From: Fidelibacterota bacterium
Lineage (GTDB): Bacteria; Fidelibacterota; Marinisomatia; SCGC-AAA003-L08; D37C17
DNA: 64,000 nt
Direction: 5' to 3'
NCBI GenBank assembly: GCA_004124405.1
Contig: SCKP01000001.1
Location: 1-64,000, forward strand
A program made the translations under genes and the position numbers. Shown here one piece after another: positions 63,801 through 64,000 of this stretch. The notes under the pieces are model-generated. The model was not told the DNA's origin and did no database searches. It saw nothing but the letters and a program-made list of their open reading frames with translations. Numbering within the stretch: the stretch's first letter is position 1; each line of letters begins with the position of its first letter.

Positions 63801-64000
63801 CCGCCCATGGGCAATTGTAGAGCTTAATGGCTCCACCGGAAAAGCAGATATCTTTGTTTTTAATGATGTCTATGAAAAAACCAAGGAGCTGCTAACTGAT
63901 GATAACTTTATTTTTATCAAGGGGTCGCCATCTAACAGGGATGATGAAAGCGATACTCTCAAAATGATTGCCAGCGATGTGTTTCCTCTGGCACAGACCA
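60802..64000 (+). CDS. dnaE: DNA polymerase III alpha subunit, 3' end beyond the window
   Basis: Replicative polymerase, open for 1066 codons to the window edge (complete DnaE is ~1150-1170). N-terminal PHP domain (FIHLHNHSDFSLQDG; ALTEHGN), polymerase core with GPGRGSVAGSIVAYCTGITD, catalytic PDIDIDFCIEGR, the RYGHDSVAQI segment, GVVIAPGPLTDYVPL, a helix-hairpin-helix region after ~780, and an OB-fold starting near 970 (IRIGGIIRNVNTRYDKKN). The ATG at 60802 gives the standard start. Frame is intact throughout. Confidence 0.97.
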   Translation, partial: MADFIHLHNHSDFSLQDGAQTVQMLCDRVGDLGMDSIALTEHGNLFSMIPFYKAARKKGIKPILGCEIYVSVGKHTDKKQIVTSSGKKWGYNHLVLLVQNEIGYKNIMKLVSIGYLEGFYYRPRVDKDLLRKYNEGLICTSGCLAGEINQFAAQDDYENAKKAALEYAEIFPGRFYLEIQNHQIAEEYASHSILQRLSEDLNIPLVATNDCHYALMEHWEAHDVLFCLGTDKNRNDPNRLRYEPRQFYIKSTDEMFALFKDVPQALENTIRIAESCDLEIPMGEYHLPTFPIPGENGSGDGDAFLRTLCEAGLKKRYGTISIEIQQRLDFELSVIKKMGFAGYFLITQDFVKYARDNHIPVGPGRGSVAGSIVAYCTGITDVDPIKYNLLFERFLNPERISMPDIDIDFCIEGREKVINYIKDRYGHDSVAQIITFGTMKAKSVLRDVGRVLGMSYSEVDRIAKMVPNELKMTLEKAEKMNPDLKKISSIDETHKELMEFSKVLEGLHRHASTHAAGVVIAPGPLTDYVPLFKSPSTGDITTQTEMTALEDLGLLKMDFLGLRNLTVINKAVLMIDKNHGEKVDIAKIDLEDEKVFTLFAKARTTGIFQFESDGMREYLKQLKPTCIGDLIAMNALYRPGPMANIPEFIARKNGSSKIDYIHPTLESVLKETYGIIVYQEQVMQISQIIGGFTLAQGDMLRRAMGKKKTEVMAAFKVDFVDGAVKKSIDKKLAVEIFDLLEKFAHYGFNKSHSTAYALVAYQTAWLKTHYPAEFMAANLSSEMGDTDRVVKLLDSAKKMGIEILPPDVNTSFEDFRAINDTCIAYGLSAIKNHGAKASTAIAEYRLANGEFKTIFDITKIESHVINRKALESLVQAGACDNLEGHRAQQFEIIDDALRWGQKMTEEAASSQESLFGGDTAVAAINTPALPDVEEWTTEECLRREKEIIGFYLSGDPLEKYLDDINEFSTINLGDIPEKKPENIRIGGIIRNVNTRYDKKNRPWAIVELNGSTGKADIFVFNDVYEKTKELLTDDNFIFIKGSPSNRDDESDTLKMIASDVFPLAQT

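Overview
The window is one stretch of a low-GC (roughly 40% by eye) Gram-negative bacterial chromosome with densely packed genes. Lipoboxes, a beta-barrel-like outer-membrane protein, Gld-type ABC components, a class II DAHP synthase, a ProRS of the archaeal/eukaryotic type, a thermolysin-like protease with a dockerin-like tail and many extragenic palindromes fit the FCB superphylum. Candidatus Marinimicrobia (SAR406) or a close relative is my best guess; this is inference, as there is no rRNA gene to settle it.

Layout. 1-2.4 kb: an MS-ring-like (FliF) and rotor-like (FliG) gene pair closing an operon, with a terminator. 2.4-10.1 kb (minus): uvrA, then a four-gene Gld-type ABC operon (ATPase, permease, GldG-like, DUF4340) and yaaA. 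10.4-18.5 kb (plus): class II DAHP synthase, an ornithine-aminotransferase-like enzyme, a large seven-PAS sensor kinase with its LuxR-type regulator, and a small lipoprotein. 18.5-24.7 kb: FabL-like reductase, ychF, rhomboid-recO-proS, and a secreted nuclease-like lipoprotein. 24.8-27 kb: threonine-to-glycine pair (threonine dehydrogenase and kbl). 27.1-31.9 kb: TauE permease, barrel protein, MA-type peptidase, priA. 32-38.9 kb (minus): ispE, tRNA-Gln, prs, rplY, pth, hppA, rpsF, rpsR and rplI.

39-43 kb: a deleted integron-type integrase, a secreted protein, prmC, a UbiA prenyltransferase resembling archaeal-lipid DGGGP synthases, and a RetSat/CrtI-like oxidoreductase. 44-47.3 kb: a tight operon of PP2C phosphatase, class IV aminotransferase, sulfotransferase-like protein and methyltransferase. 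47.3-49.6 kb: a GC-richer lipase-maturation-factor gene, then a repeat-filled graveyard with a decayed MFS transporter. 49.6-60.5 kb: prolyl oligopeptidase, DNPH1-like hydrolase, M4 protease, exported PCMT, double GNAT, C45 hydrolase, glutathione peroxidase, DUF998, homocysteine methyltransferase carrying an insert, small membrane protein, DCC protein, and the tail of a basic secretory protease. 60.8 kb to the end: dnaE, cut by the window edge.

Most notable: (1) the compact FliF/FliG-like pair with no other flagellar gene in view; (2) the relic-and-palindrome regions, including a two-part repeat at 5.4 and 27.0 kb and an in-frame insertion in the homocysteine methyltransferase; (3) non-standard translation starts (CTG for the kinase, ATT for ispE, and a prs start five bases after a tRNA); (4) a 93-nt tandem duplication in the acidic tail of ribosomal protein S6. 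I saw no CRISPR array and no intact mobile element.
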